Assembly: GCF_900113115.1 (NCBI RefSeq)
Contig: NZ_FOOF01000013.1
Coordinates: forward strand, 124,001 to 188,000
DNA: 64,000 bases
Direction: 5' to 3'
Origin: Duganella sp. CF458
GTDB taxonomy: Bacteria > Pseudomonadota > Gammaproteobacteria > Burkholderiales > Burkholderiaceae_D
The notes beneath the pieces are model-generated. The model saw nothing but the letters and a program-made list of their open reading frames with translations. It was not told the DNA's origin and made no database searches. Within the stretch, counting starts at the first letter, position 1. Each line of letters begins with the position of its first letter. Of this stretch, positions 42,621-52,231 are shown one piece after another. Position numbers and translations under genes: made by a program.

Positions 42621-43952
42621 TTAAACGCTACCACGCTTCGCGATCGACGCAAACGCGGTGAAATACTCCGGGAACGTCTTCGCGACGCATTTTGGATCAT
42701 TGATGCGAACCTTGGCGCCCTGACGGACAAAGCCATCCAGCGAGGCGAGCGAGAAGCACATCGCCATGCGATGGTCATCATACGTATCGATGGCAGCCGG
42801 CAGCAGCACCGCTGGCGGGGTGACCGACAGCCAATCAGCGCCCTCTTCCACCTTGGCGCCCAGCTTGCGCAGCTCGGTCGCCATGGCCGACAGGCGGTCC
42901 GTTTCCTTCACGCGCCAGGAGGCGATATTGCGCAGGGTCGTGGTGCCTTCGGCATACAGTGCAGCCACGGCAATCGTCATCGCCGCATCCGGAATATGGT
43001 TGAAGTCCATGTCGACCGCCTTCAGCGGGCCGTTCGCACTGGCTTCGATCCAGTTGTCGCCCATGACGATGGTCGCGCCCATCTGCTCCAGCGCTTGCGC
43101 AAAGCGCACGTCGCCCTGGATCGAGTTGTTGCCCACGCCCTGGACGCGCACCGGGCCACGGCCAATCGCGCCGGCAGCCAGGAAGTAGGATGCGCTGGAG
43201 GCATCGCCTTCCACATGGATGGTGCCCGGGCTCTTGTACGTCTGGCCGGCCGGAATGGTGAACGACGACCAGCCGTCCTGCTCCACCACGCCGCCGAAGC
43301 GGCGGATCAGGTTCAGCGTGATTTCAATGTAAGGCTTGGAAATCAGTTCGCCTTCCACCTCAATGGTCACGGCATGCTCGCGCGCCATCAGCGGGGCGAC
43401 CATCAGCAGAGCGGTCAGGAACTGGCTCGACACATCGCCACGCACCGACAGGCGTTGCGACTTGAACTCGCCGCTGCGGATGTGCAGCGGCGGGTAGCCC
43501 TTGTTCATGGTGTATTCGATATCGGCGCCGGCGGCATTCAGCGCGTCGACCAGGTCGCCGATCGGACGCTCGTGCATGCGCGGCACGCCGTGCACCTTGT
43601 AGTCGCCGCCGATCACGGCCAGCGCCGCGGTCAGCGGACGGATCGCGGTGCCGGCGTTGCCCATGAACAGGTCGGCGCTGCGCAGCGGCCAGCTGCCTTT
43701 CACGCCCTGCAGCACGTGCACGGTGCTTTCGCCTTCACGGTGTTCGGTCCACTCCACGCCCAGGGAGCGCAGTGCAGCCAGCATCACGGCGGTATCGTCG
43801 GACGCCAGCAGGTCGATCACGCGGGTTTCGCCTTCAGCCAATGCGGCCAGCAGCAGGATGCGGTTGGAAATGGATTTCGAACCTGGCAGGCGCACCGTGC
43901 CCTCGGCACGGGCGACCGGCAGCAGGTCGAGGTAATGCGGATATTCAGTCAT
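42621..43952 (-). CDS. aroA: 3-phosphoshikimate 1-carboxyvinyltransferase (EPSP synthase)
   Basis: 443 residues. Sixth step of the shikimate pathway. The class I signatures LPGSKSISNRILLLAAL (about 22-38) and MGNAGTAIRPLTAAL are present, so it is expected to be of the glyphosate-sensitive type. It follows tyrA by 9 nt. Length and ends fit the family. Confidence 0.97.
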   Translation of the reverse strand: MTEYPHYLDLLPVARAEGTVRLPGSKSISNRILLLAALAEGETRVIDLLASDDTAVMLAALRSLGVEWTEHREGESTVHVLQGVKGSWPLRSADLFMGNAGTAIRPLTAALAVIGGDYKVHGVPRMHERPIGDLVDALNAAGADIEYTMNKGYPPLHIRSGEFKSQRLSVRGDVSSQFLTALLMVAPLMAREHAVTIEVEGELISKPYIEITLNLIRRFGGVVEQDGWSSFTIPAGQTYKSPGTIHVEGDASSASYFLAAGAIGRGPVRVQGVGNNSIQGDVRFAQALEQMGATIVMGDNWIEASANGPLKAVDMDFNHIPDAAMTIAVAALYAEGTTTLRNIASWRVKETDRLSAMATELRKLGAKVEEGADWLSVTPPAVLLPAAIDTYDDHRMAMCFSLASLDGFVRQGAKVRINDPKCVAKTFPEYFTAFASIAKRGSV

Positions 43953-43961
43953 GCGTGTTCC

Positions 43962-44876
43962 TTATTCTGCCGCCGCGTCTTTCGGCTGTGGCGGCTCAGC
44001 CGCCTCGATGGTCTCGATCCATTGCCGCCGCGCGCGCTGGGCGTTGGCGTAGGTGGCTTCAAGGGCGGCGGCGTCGCCAGCGGCAAGGCTGGCGCGCAAG
44101 CGGGTTAATTGTGCCAGATAAGCATCCAGCTCAGTCAGGAGTGCGGCCTGGTTGGCGAGGCTGATGTCGCGCCACATTTCAGGCGAGCTGCCGGCGATGC
44201 GGGTGAAGTCGCGGAATCCGCTGGCAGCATATTGGAACAGCAAATCCGAGTGGGGCTTGCGCTCGATGTCGTCTACCAGCGCGTAGGCCAGCAGGTGGGG
44301 AAGGTGGCTGACGGCGGCGAACACTTTGTCGTGCTCTTCCGGGGTCAGGGTGTGGATGATGGCGCCGCAGGCTTTCCAGGCATTGGCCACGCGCTCCACG
44401 GCAGCTGGGTCGTTCTCGGCCAGTGGGGTGAGGACGGTTTTCTTGCCTTTGTACAGGTCGACGATGGCGGCGTCGGGGCCGTTGGTTTCGCGCCCGGCGA
44501 TGGGGTGGCCGGGGACGAATTGGCTTAGCTTGTCGCCCATCACGGCGCGGGCAGCGGCCACCACATCGGATTTGGTGCTGCCGGCGTCGGTGACGATGGT
44601 GCTGGCGTCCAGGTGGGGCAGGATCGACTGCAGGATGCGGGCGGTCTGTGCGACTGGCGCGGCCAGCAGGATCAGGTCGGCGCCGGCGATTGCTTCTTCA
44701 AACCGGTAACCCGGCCGGATGGCCGAGTCAATAATGCCCAGCTCAAGCGCCCGCGCCAGGAACGCTTCCGAACGGTCAACACCCACGAGATGCCGGACAG
44801 CGCCAGCCTGCTTCAGCCCCCGCGCAAACGAGCCGCCGATCAGGCCAACGCCAAAGATGACAACCTTGTTAAGCAC
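43962..44876 (-). CDS. tyrA: Prephenate dehydrogenase
   Basis: 304 residues. NAD(P)-dependent oxidation of prephenate for tyrosine synthesis. Rossmann motif GVGLIGGSFARGL (9-21), catalytic-His region HPIAGRETNGPDAA and a helical dimerisation domain. No chorismate mutase fusion. The first 8 nt overlap the end of hisC, so the two are coupled. Confidence 0.95.
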   Translation of the reverse strand: MLNKVVIFGVGLIGGSFARGLKQAGAVRHLVGVDRSEAFLARALELGIIDSAIRPGYRFEEAIAGADLILLAAPVAQTARILQSILPHLDASTIVTDAGSTKSDVVAAARAVMGDKLSQFVPGHPIAGRETNGPDAAIVDLYKGKKTVLTPLAENDPAAVERVANAWKACGAIIHTLTPEEHDKVFAAVSHLPHLLAYALVDDIERKPHSDLLFQYAASGFRDFTRIAGSSPEMWRDISLANQAALLTELDAYLAQLTRLRASLAAGDAAALEATYANAQRARRQWIETIEAAEPPQPKDAAAE

Positions 44877-45987
44877 GGTTCTCCGCCAGCGCCTTGCGCA
44901 GCGCAGTAATCAGTACCGCATTCTCTTGCGGCAGGCCGATGGAAATACGCAGCCACTGCGGCAAGCCGTAGTTACCCACCGGGCGCACGATCACGCCCTG
45001 CTTCAGCAGCGCCAGGTTGATGCGCGCACCAGCCGCGTCATCCGAGCCCACGCGCACCAGCACGAAGTTGCCGTACGAAGGCACGTACTCCAGGCCCATA
45101 TCCTTGAACGCCTCCACGAACTGCTCGTAGCCCGCGGTATTGTTGGCCGCCGATTTGTCCAGGAAGTCCTTGTCGTTCAGCGCAGCGATGGCCGCGGCTT
45201 GCGCCAGCGAGTTCACGTTGAACGGTTGGCGGATACGGTTCATCAGGTCGGTCACTTCCGGCTGCGCCAGTGCGAAGCCCACGCGCAGGCCGGCCAGGCC
45301 ATAGGCCTTGGAGAAGGTACGCGACACCAGCAGGTTCGGGTACTTCTTGACCCAGGCGGCTGACTCGTACTGGTCTTCCTTCTTCAGGAATTCGTTGTAC
45401 GCCTCGTCCAGCACGACCACCACGTTCGCCGGCACCTTCTGCAGGAAGGCTTCGATCTCGGCGCCGGTCACGAAGGTGCCGGTCGGGTTGTTCGGGTTGG
45501 CGATGAACACCAGCTTGGTGTCCGCTTCAATCGCAGCAGCCATCGCATCCAGGTCGTGGCCATGGTTCTTGGCCGGCACCACAATGTGGCGCGCGCCGAT
45601 GCCCTGGGTCGCCAGCGCGTACACGGCGAACGAATACTGCGAGTACACCACGGACTGGCCGCGCTCAACAAAGGCGTGTGCAGCGATTTCCAGGATGTCG
45701 TTGGAGCCATTGCCCAGGGTGATCCAGTCCATCGGCACGTCGTAGCGCTTGGACAGCGCCATCTTCAGGTCGAAGGCGTTGGCATCCGGGTAGCGGCCCA
45801 GCTCCGCAGCGGCAGCGGCCATGGCCTTCTGCGCCGATTCCGGCACGCCGAACGGGTTCTCGTTCGATGCCAGTTTAACGATGGACTCTTCCTTCAGGCC
45901 GAACTCGCGCGCCACTTCGGAGATAGGCTTGCCGGCCTGGTAAGGGGCGATTGCACGAACGTATTCAGGGCCGTAATTCTTGGACAT
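44869..45987 (-). CDS. hisC: Histidinol-phosphate aminotransferase
   Basis: 372 residues. PLP aminotransferase with FIANPNNPTGTFV and the PLP-lysine motif SRTFSKAYGLAGLRVGF. In this operon position (between pheA and tyrA) it is often the HisC2/aromatic-type paralogue and may act on aromatic keto acids as well as histidinol phosphate; that is inference from context. Confidence 0.93.
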   Translation of the reverse strand: MSKNYGPEYVRAIAPYQAGKPISEVAREFGLKEESIVKLASNENPFGVPESAQKAMAAAAAELGRYPDANAFDLKMALSKRYDVPMDWITLGNGSNDILEIAAHAFVERGQSVVYSQYSFAVYALATQGIGARHIVVPAKNHGHDLDAMAAAIEADTKLVFIANPNNPTGTFVTGAEIEAFLQKVPANVVVVLDEAYNEFLKKEDQYESAAWVKKYPNLLVSRTFSKAYGLAGLRVGFALAQPEVTDLMNRIRQPFNVNSLAQAAAIAALNDKDFLDKSAANNTAGYEQFVEAFKDMGLEYVPSYGNFVLVRVGSDDAAGARINLALLKQGVIVRPVGNYGLPQWLRISIGLPQENAVLITALRKALAENRA

Positions 45988-46007
45988 GGATCTAATCTCT
46001 TTAAAGG

Positions 46008-47081
46008 TCAGGTGAGGCTGGTCGGGTAAGAGCCCAGCACTTTGAAGAAGGCAGCATTGTCCTTGAGTTCAGCCAATGCCTTTGTCACGGACGGGTCTTG
46101 TACGTGCCCTTCTACGTCTACATAGAAATAGTATTCCCAGGTGCCGATGCGGGCCGGGCGCGACTCGAAACGCGTCATCGACACGCCGTGCTTGGCCAAG
46201 GGCGCCAGCAGCTGGTACACCGCGCCGGCCTTGTTCGGCACGGCCAGGATCACCGAGGTGTGGTCGCGGCCGGACGGGTTGGTGTGCAGGCTGCCGATCA
46301 CCACGAAGCGGGTGCGGTTGTGCGGGTCGTCCTGGATGTGGGCATTCACCACGCCCAGGCCATATTGCGCACCGGCGTGCTCGCTGGCGATCGCGGCGAT
46401 GCCGGGATCGTCGCCGGCCATGCGCGCCGCTTCGGCATTCGATGCCACGGCGCGACGCTCGATATGCGGGTAATTCTGGTTCAGCCACACCTGGCATTGG
46501 GCCAGCGCTTGCGAATGGGCGCAGATCACCTGCACGCCTTCCATGGTGCCGGTCTTGGTCATCAGGCTGTGGTGAACGGCAATCGCGATCTCGCCCGAGA
46601 TCAGGCAAGGCGTGGCCAGCATCAGGTCCAGCGTGCGGTTCACCGCGCCTTCGGAGGAATTCTCGACCGGCACCACGCCGAAATCGGCGGTACCGGCTTC
46701 AGTCGCGCGGAACACTTCGTCGATGGAGACGCAAGGAATGCCATCCACCGCGGTGCCGAATTGCGCGTAGACCGCCTGTTCGCTGAAGGTGCCGGCCGGA
46801 CCGAGGTAGGCCACGGTCACGCGGCGCTCCAGCGCGCGGCATGCCGACATGATTTCTCGGAAGATGGTCTGCACTTCGCGTGCACCCAGCGGGCCCGGAT
46901 TGCGATCGGCCACGCCGCGCAGCACCTGGGCTTCGCGCTCGGGACGGAATACGGGGGCGTTGGTTTCGGCTTTTACGTGGCCGACTTCCTGCGCCACTTC
47001 GGCGCGCTCGTTCAGCAGCGCCAGGATTTGCGCGTCGATCGCATCGATCTTCTCGCGGAGAGGTTTCAGTTTGTCTGTCAT
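46008..47081 (-). CDS. pheA: Bifunctional chorismate mutase / prephenate dehydratase
   Basis: 357 residues. An N-terminal AroQ-type chorismate mutase helix bundle (about 1-90), prephenate dehydratase domain (about 92-275, with YLGPAGTFSEQA and the active-site NRTRFVVIG) and a C-terminal ACT domain (about 288-357, GAVYQLL and the Phe-binding ESRPAR motif). It makes phenylpyruvate for phenylalanine and is likely feedback-inhibited through the ACT domain. Confidence 0.97.
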   Translation of the reverse strand: MTDKLKPLREKIDAIDAQILALLNERAEVAQEVGHVKAETNAPVFRPEREAQVLRGVADRNPGPLGAREVQTIFREIMSACRALERRVTVAYLGPAGTFSEQAVYAQFGTAVDGIPCVSIDEVFRATEAGTADFGVVPVENSSEGAVNRTLDLMLATPCLISGEIAIAVHHSLMTKTGTMEGVQVICAHSQALAQCQVWLNQNYPHIERRAVASNAEAARMAGDDPGIAAIASEHAGAQYGLGVVNAHIQDDPHNRTRFVVIGSLHTNPSGRDHTSVILAVPNKAGAVYQLLAPLAKHGVSMTRFESRPARIGTWEYYFYVDVEGHVQDPSVTKALAELKDNAAFFKVLGSYPTSLT

Positions 47082-47108
47082 CAGTTTGCGTTCACTGTAT
47101 TGCCGGTT

Positions 47109-48191
47109 CTAGCGCCCAGCAAATTCGTTCAAATAGTCGACCAGCGCTTGCACGCCCTCGATCGGCATCGCGTTATAGATCGATGCCCGCATACCACCGA
47201 CGGACTTGTGGCCCTTCAGCTGCAACAGCCCGCGCGCCTTCGCGCCGGCCAGGAATGCTTCATTTTTCGATTCGTCGCGCAGGTAGAACGGAATGTTCAT
47301 GCGCGAACGGAATTCTTTTGCGACGCGATTCTGGTAGAAGTCGTCGGCGTCGAGCGCCTGGTACAGCAGCTCGGCTTTCTCAATATTACGCTTTTCCATG
47401 GCGGCCAGGCCGCCCCGCTTCTTCAGCCACTGGAACACCAGCCCGGCAATATAAATGCCGTAGGTCGGTGGCGTGTTGTACATCGATTCATTCTCCGCCA
47501 CGTTCTTGAAATCGAAGGCGGAAGGGCAGAACGGCAGCGCCTTGCCGATCAGGTCATTGCGCACGATCACCACAGTGACGCCGGCCGGGCCGATATTCTT
47601 TTGCGCGCCGCCGAAGATGACGCCGTACTTGCTGACGTCCACCGGGCGCGACAGGATATGGGACGACATGTCGGCCACGATATCGGTCCCGCCCTGCGCG
47701 GTCGGCACGAAGTTGAACTCGACGCCGTCAATCGTCTCGTTGGTACAGATGTGCAGGTAGGACGCGCCCGGGGTCAGTTTCCATTCCGCCTGGTCCGGCA
47801 CGCGGTCGAAACCGGTTGCCTGCGACGAAGCGGCCACGTTGACGCGGGCATAGCGCGCCGCTTCCTTGATCGACTTGCTGGACCAGGAGCCGGTCTGCAC
47901 GAAATCGATGGTGCTGTCGGCGCCGCCGCACAGGTTCATCGGCAGCACGGCATTTTGCGACAAGCCGCCGCCCTGCATGAACAGGATCTTGTAGTTGTCC
48001 GGCACAGCCAGCAGCTCGCGCAGGTCTCGTTCGGCAGCCTTGTAGATCGAAATGAATTCAGGCCCGCGGTGGCTCATCTCCATGACGGACATCCCGCTGC
48101 CCTGCCAGTCCAGCATTTCAGCGGCCGCCTGTTGCAGCACTTCCTTTGGCAGCACGGCCGGGCCGGCGGAGAAATTGTAGATGTTCGCCAC
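47109..48191 (-). CDS. serC: Phosphoserine aminotransferase
   Basis: 360 residues. Makes phosphoserine (and the related vitamin B6 precursor) from phosphohydroxypyruvate. N-terminus IYNFSAGPAVLPKEVL and PLP-lysine region VIFGGAQKNIGPAGV match. It follows the DUF2059 pair by 11 nt on the same strand. Confidence 0.97.
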   Translation of the reverse strand: MANIYNFSAGPAVLPKEVLQQAAAEMLDWQGSGMSVMEMSHRGPEFISIYKAAERDLRELLAVPDNYKILFMQGGGLSQNAVLPMNLCGGADSTIDFVQTGSWSSKSIKEAARYARVNVAASSQATGFDRVPDQAEWKLTPGASYLHICTNETIDGVEFNFVPTAQGGTDIVADMSSHILSRPVDVSKYGVIFGGAQKNIGPAGVTVVIVRNDLIGKALPFCPSAFDFKNVAENESMYNTPPTYGIYIAGLVFQWLKKRGGLAAMEKRNIEKAELLYQALDADDFYQNRVAKEFRSRMNIPFYLRDESKNEAFLAGAKARGLLQLKGHKSVGGMRASIYNAMPIEGVQALVDYLNEFAGR

Positions 48192-48202
48192 TTCGAGACT
48201 CC

Positions 48203-48709
48203 TTACTTCGTTTGTTCGACAATGCGCTTCGCGCGTTCCTGCATCAGCTTTTGTGCGGCCTGGGCACTTTCGCCCATCAGCACCGGCATGACTTCCAGCG
48301 ATTTCTTGCCGATCGGGCTGCGGTAAAACGCCGTCAAGGCCTTCACTTCATCCTGCGTGAAATGGCGGGCATACAGCGGCACCACCTGGTTGTACAGCTC
48401 GTCGACCATTTTCGGATCGTTCAAGTCCTTTTGCAGGGCAGTGGTGATGACCGGCATGCGGCGTTCGACGTTTGCCATTTCGGCCTTGCGCTGCTCGTCG
48501 TTGAGCTTTGGATTATTGCGCACCACCGCCTCCGCACGTATGCGCAGGATCTGCGGCAGCGCCTTCGCCAGGTTTTGCAGCGAGGAAGCCATGTTGGCGC
48601 GTGCGCCGGTGGTGTCCATCAGCTCACGGATGGAAGCCTCGCTTGGCGGCGCTGCATGGGCGGCAGCGGCGAAGGCGAATACTGCGGCGGCGAAGGCGAT
48701 CTTCTTCAT
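48203..48709 (-). CDS. DUF2059 family exported protein, copy 2
   Basis: 168 residues: signal peptide about 1-19 (ending AAHA), then the helical DUF2059 domain (ELYNQVVPLYARHFTQDEVKALTAFYRSPIGKK core). It is paralogous to the gene directly upstream (9 nt away): the YxRHFTxDExKxxxxxYRxPxGxK block is shared. Periplasmic; function unknown. Confidence 0.88.
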   Translation of the reverse strand: MKKIAFAAAVFAFAAAAHAAPPSEASIRELMDTTGARANMASSLQNLAKALPQILRIRAEAVVRNNPKLNDEQRKAEMANVERRMPVITTALQKDLNDPKMVDELYNQVVPLYARHFTQDEVKALTAFYRSPIGKKSLEVMPVLMGESAQAAQKLMQERAKRIVEQTK

Positions 48710-48718
48710 GCTTGCTCC

Positions 48719-49255
48719 TTAGTTTTTACGGAACTGCTCCATTGCTTTCTGAATGCGCGGGCCGGTAATGCGCTGGCCGATCGCCATCGATTCCGCCATC
48801 ACCTGGGGCATCAGCTGCATGCTCTTCATGCCGACCGGAGTACGGTAGTAAGCCGCGATCTGTTTCAATTCGTCGGCGGTGAAGTGGCGCGAGTACAGCG
48901 CGATCATTTCATTTTCCATGTCCGCCATCACGCCAGGGTCGCTCAGGACGCCGCTCACTACTTCGGCCACTTTCGGCAGCTCTGCTTCCATCTTCAGCAG
49001 CGCGTCTTTGCGCTTCGCCTCGGTCAGCCTGGAGTCGGCCTTGATCGCCGCTTCCATCTGCTGTCGCATGATGCCAGGCAAAGTCTTGGACATCTGGTCC
49101 ATCGACGCCTTCCACATGGAGCGGTAGTTCATCGCGTCCAGCAGGTCGCGCACGGCGGCGGCATTGGCCGCAGCCGGTACAGGCGCCTGGTCGGCGGCAA
49201 ACGCGCCCTGGACCAGTGCCAGGGAAGCGATCAAGGCTACGACGATTCTCTTCAT
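48719..49255 (-). CDS. DUF2059 family exported protein, copy 1
   Basis: 178 residues: signal peptide about 1-20 (ending AFAA), then DUF2059 (IALYSRHFTADELKQIAAYYRTPVGMK). It lies after the gyrA terminator and ahead of its paralogue, between gyrA and serC. Tandem duplication is the simplest origin. Function unknown. Confidence 0.88.
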   Translation of the reverse strand: MKRIVVALIASLALVQGAFAADQAPVPAAANAAAVRDLLDAMNYRSMWKASMDQMSKTLPGIMRQQMEAAIKADSRLTEAKRKDALLKMEAELPKVAEVVSGVLSDPGVMADMENEMIALYSRHFTADELKQIAAYYRTPVGMKSMQLMPQVMAESMAIGQRITGPRIQKAMEQFRKN

Positions 49256-49283
49256 TGTTTATGCGTTTTTCGAATTTGGGGGT

Positions 49284-49329
49284 TGAAAAAACTAACGGGC
49301 CCGGCCTGATCACTCAGACGGGGCCCGTT
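49284..49329 (-). terminator. Rho-independent terminator after gyrA
   Basis: On the minus strand, a 9-bp stem AACGGGCCC / GGGCCCGTT with a GC-rich loop region is followed by AGTTTTTT. It lies just past the gyrA stop, so the DUF2059-serC run probably needs its own promoter or read-through. Confidence 0.8.
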
Positions 49330-49340
49330 GCGGGTCAGCC

Positions 49341-51968
49341 TTATTCGGCTGCTGCGCCGCCGTCTGCTTCCGCTTCCGCCTCCGGCTCGTCGGCGTCCGC
49401 CTCCATGATGCGCTGCAAGCCGGACAGCTTGGTGCCGTCTTCCACCGCGATCAGGGTCACACCCTGAGTCGCGCGGCCCATCTCGCGGATCTCGGAAACG
49501 CGGGTACGAATCAGCACGCCGCCGGTGGTGATCAGCATGATCTCGTCGGTCTTGGTGACCAGGGTCGCCGCCACCACCTTGCCGTTACGCTCGGAGGTCT
49601 GGATCGCGATCATGCCCTTGGTACCGCGGCCGTGGCGGGTGTACTCGGTGATCGGGGTACGCTTGCCGAAACCGTTCTCGGTTGCGGTCAGCACCGACTG
49701 CTCTTCGTTTTCCGCCACCAGCAGCGCGATCACGTTCTGGCCTTCTTCCAGGTTCATGCCGCGCACACCGCGCGCGGTACGGCCCATCGGACGCACATCG
49801 TTCTCGTCGAAACGCACCGCCTTGCCGGCGTCGGAGAACAGCATCACATCGTGCTTGCCGTCGGTCAGCGCAGCGCCGATCAGGAAGTCGCCGTCATCCA
49901 GGTCGACCGCAATGATGCCGGCCTTACGTGGATTGGAGAAGTCCTTCAGCGGGGTCTTCTTCACGGTACCCAGGCTGGTCGACATGAAGACGTAGTGGTC
50001 TTCCGGGAAGGTGCGGTTTTCGCCGGACAGCGGCAGCACCACGGTGATCTTCTCGTTGTCCTGCAGCGGGAACATGTTCACGATCGGCTTGCCGCGCGAA
50101 GTGCGCGAGCCTTGCGGCACTTCCCATACCTTCAGCCAGTACATGCGGCCGCGGTTGGAGAAGCACAGGATGTAGTCGTGGGTGTTGGCGATGAACAGCT
50201 GGTCGATCCAGTCCTCATCCTTGGTCGCCGCCGCCTGCTTGCCACGGCCGCCGCGCTTCTGGGCACGGTATTCGGACAGCGGCTGGGCCTTCATATAGCC
50301 CATGTGCGACAGGGTCACCACCATGTCCTGCGGCGTGATCAGGTCTTCGGTTTCCAGGTCGGTCGCGTTGTTCTCGATATTCGAACGGCGCGGATCCTTG
50401 TCGCCGAATTCCAGCATCGAGGCGTTCAGTTCGTCGGTAATGATCGCGGTCACGCGGGCCGGCTTGGACAGGATGTCCAGCAGGTCGGCGATCAGGGCCA
50501 TCACGTCCTTGTACTCGTTGACGATCTTGTCCTGTTCCAGGCCGGTCAGGCGCTGCAGGCGCATTTGCAGGATTTCGCCTGCCTGTTCGTCGGACAGCTT
50601 GTACAGGCCATCGGCTTGCAGGCCGTAGTGCTTCGGCAGGTGCTCCGGACGGAAGGCTTCGATGCCGCCCTGGCCTTCTTCGCCGGTGCGCTTCAGCATT
50701 TCGCGCACGATGGACGAATCCCAGCCGCGCGCCATCAGTTCCTGCTTCGCTATCGGCGGCGTCGGTGCAGCCTTGATGATGGCGATGAAATCGTCGATGT
50801 TCGCCAGTGCAACCGCCAGGCCTTCCAGCACGTGGCCGCGTTCGCGCGCCTTGCGCAGTTCGTACACGGTACGGCGCGTGACGACTTCGCGGCGGTGCGA
50901 CAGGAAGGTCGCCAGCAGGTCCTTCAGGTTCATCAGCTTCGGCTGGCCGTCCACCAGGGCCACCATGTTCATGCCGAAGGTGTCCTGCAACTGGGTCTGC
51001 TTGTACAGGTTGTTCAGCACCACTTCCGGCACTTCACCGCGTTTCAGCTCGATCACCACGCGCATGCCCGACTTGTCGGACTCGTCGCGGATGTCGGAAA
51101 TGCCTTCCAGCTTCTTGTCGCGCACGTTCTCGGCGATGCGCTCCAGCAGGGACTTCTTGTTGACCTGGTATGGCAGCTCGTCCACGATGATCGCGGTGCG
51201 GCCGCCTTCCTTGCCGTATTCCTCGAAGTGGGTCTTGGCGCGCATCACCACGCGGCCACGGCCGGTGCGGTAGCCATCGCGCACGCCGGACACGCCGTAA
51301 ATCGTGCCGCCGGTCGGGAAGTCCGGCGCCGGGATCAGTTCGATCAGTTCGTCGATCGAGCAATCCGGGTTGTTCAGCACGTGCAGCGCGCCGTTGATCA
51401 CTTCCGTCAGGTTGTGCGGCGGGATGTTGGTGGCCATACCCACGGCGATACCGGACGAACCATTGATCAGCAAGTTAGGAATCTTGGTCGGCAGGACGGT
51501 AGGCTCTTTCTCCTTGCCGTCGTAGTTGGGCGCGAAATCGACGGTTTCCTTGTCGATGTCGGCCAGCAGTTCCGCCGAAATCTTGTCCAGGCGGCACTCG
51601 GTATAACGCATCGCCGCGGCGTTGTCGCCGTCGATGGAACCGAAGTTGCCCTGGCCGTCGACCAGCATATAGCGCAGCGAGAAGTCCTGTGCCATACGCA
51701 CCAGCGTGTCGTAAATCGACGCGTCGCCGTGCGGGTGGTACTTACCCATGACTTCACCCACGACACGGGCGCATTTCACGTAAGGGCGGTTCCACACGTT
51801 GTTCAGTTCGTGCATCCCGAAGAGTACGCGGCGGTGCACAGGCTTCAGGCCGTCGCGAGCGTCAGGCAGAGCTCGGCCAACGATCACGCTCATGGCGTAA
51901 TCGAGGTAGCTCTTGCGCATCTCTTCTTCGAGGGAAATTGGGATTGTTTCTTTTGCGAATTGATCCAT
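49341..51968 (-). CDS. gyrA: DNA gyrase subunit A
   Basis: 875 residues. Winged-helix/tower breakage-reunion domain with active-site Tyr122 in AMRYTECRL, and a C-terminal beta-pinwheel with the GyrA box QRRGGRG-type segment AQKRGGRGKQA. Numbering matches E. coli through the quinolone-determining region: HPHGDASIYD places Ala83 and Asp87. An acidic, Ala-rich C-terminal tail (EADADEPEAEAEADGG) follows. No strong ribosome site was seen before the ATG. Confidence 0.98.
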   Translation of the reverse strand: MDQFAKETIPISLEEEMRKSYLDYAMSVIVGRALPDARDGLKPVHRRVLFGMHELNNVWNRPYVKCARVVGEVMGKYHPHGDASIYDTLVRMAQDFSLRYMLVDGQGNFGSIDGDNAAAMRYTECRLDKISAELLADIDKETVDFAPNYDGKEKEPTVLPTKIPNLLINGSSGIAVGMATNIPPHNLTEVINGALHVLNNPDCSIDELIELIPAPDFPTGGTIYGVSGVRDGYRTGRGRVVMRAKTHFEEYGKEGGRTAIIVDELPYQVNKKSLLERIAENVRDKKLEGISDIRDESDKSGMRVVIELKRGEVPEVVLNNLYKQTQLQDTFGMNMVALVDGQPKLMNLKDLLATFLSHRREVVTRRTVYELRKARERGHVLEGLAVALANIDDFIAIIKAAPTPPIAKQELMARGWDSSIVREMLKRTGEEGQGGIEAFRPEHLPKHYGLQADGLYKLSDEQAGEILQMRLQRLTGLEQDKIVNEYKDVMALIADLLDILSKPARVTAIITDELNASMLEFGDKDPRRSNIENNATDLETEDLITPQDMVVTLSHMGYMKAQPLSEYRAQKRGGRGKQAAATKDEDWIDQLFIANTHDYILCFSNRGRMYWLKVWEVPQGSRTSRGKPIVNMFPLQDNEKITVVLPLSGENRTFPEDHYVFMSTSLGTVKKTPLKDFSNPRKAGIIAVDLDDGDFLIGAALTDGKHDVMLFSDAGKAVRFDENDVRPMGRTARGVRGMNLEEGQNVIALLVAENEEQSVLTATENGFGKRTPITEYTRHGRGTKGMIAIQTSERNGKVVAATLVTKTDEIMLITTGGVLIRTRVSEIREMGRATQGVTLIAVEDGTKLSGLQRIMEADADEPEAEAEADGGAAAE

Positions 51969-52231
51969 TGGCGGGTCGATCTAGTGTCTAGGCATACAAG
52001 CCTGCGATTTTAGCATGGCGTCAAGGCGGCCGGACGAAAGTCATCGGGTTGACATAAATGCACCGTATTATGCCCCTTATGTTGCAACAAAACAACATTT
52101 TGGTCAAATGCACGAAACTGGGCTGTTCCTCCAGTTTTGATGCGGTTTTGCGAAATATGGCAAAATGGTCGAGAAACTAATGAAATACCTAGTTTTATTA
52201 GCGTTACCCCCCGATTAAGGAAAAGACCAAT
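51969..52231. other. Divergent intergenic region between gyrA and the OmpA-like gene
   Basis: 263 bp, AT-rich toward the OmpA side. It holds the promoters of both genes. TTGACA at 52049-52054 is a good -35 for the plus strand but has no -10 at a proper distance; TTGACG on the minus strand near 52022 is a candidate for gyrA. No small gene seen. Confidence 0.4.

Noticed and set aside
49632..52013. A 793-codon plus-strand open frame opposite gyrA
   Set aside because: Composition typical of an antisense shadow; gyrA is certain.
52049..52071. TTGACA with TATTAT as the promoter of the OmpA-family gene
   Set aside because: The spacer would be only 11 bp, too short for a sigma-70 promoter.
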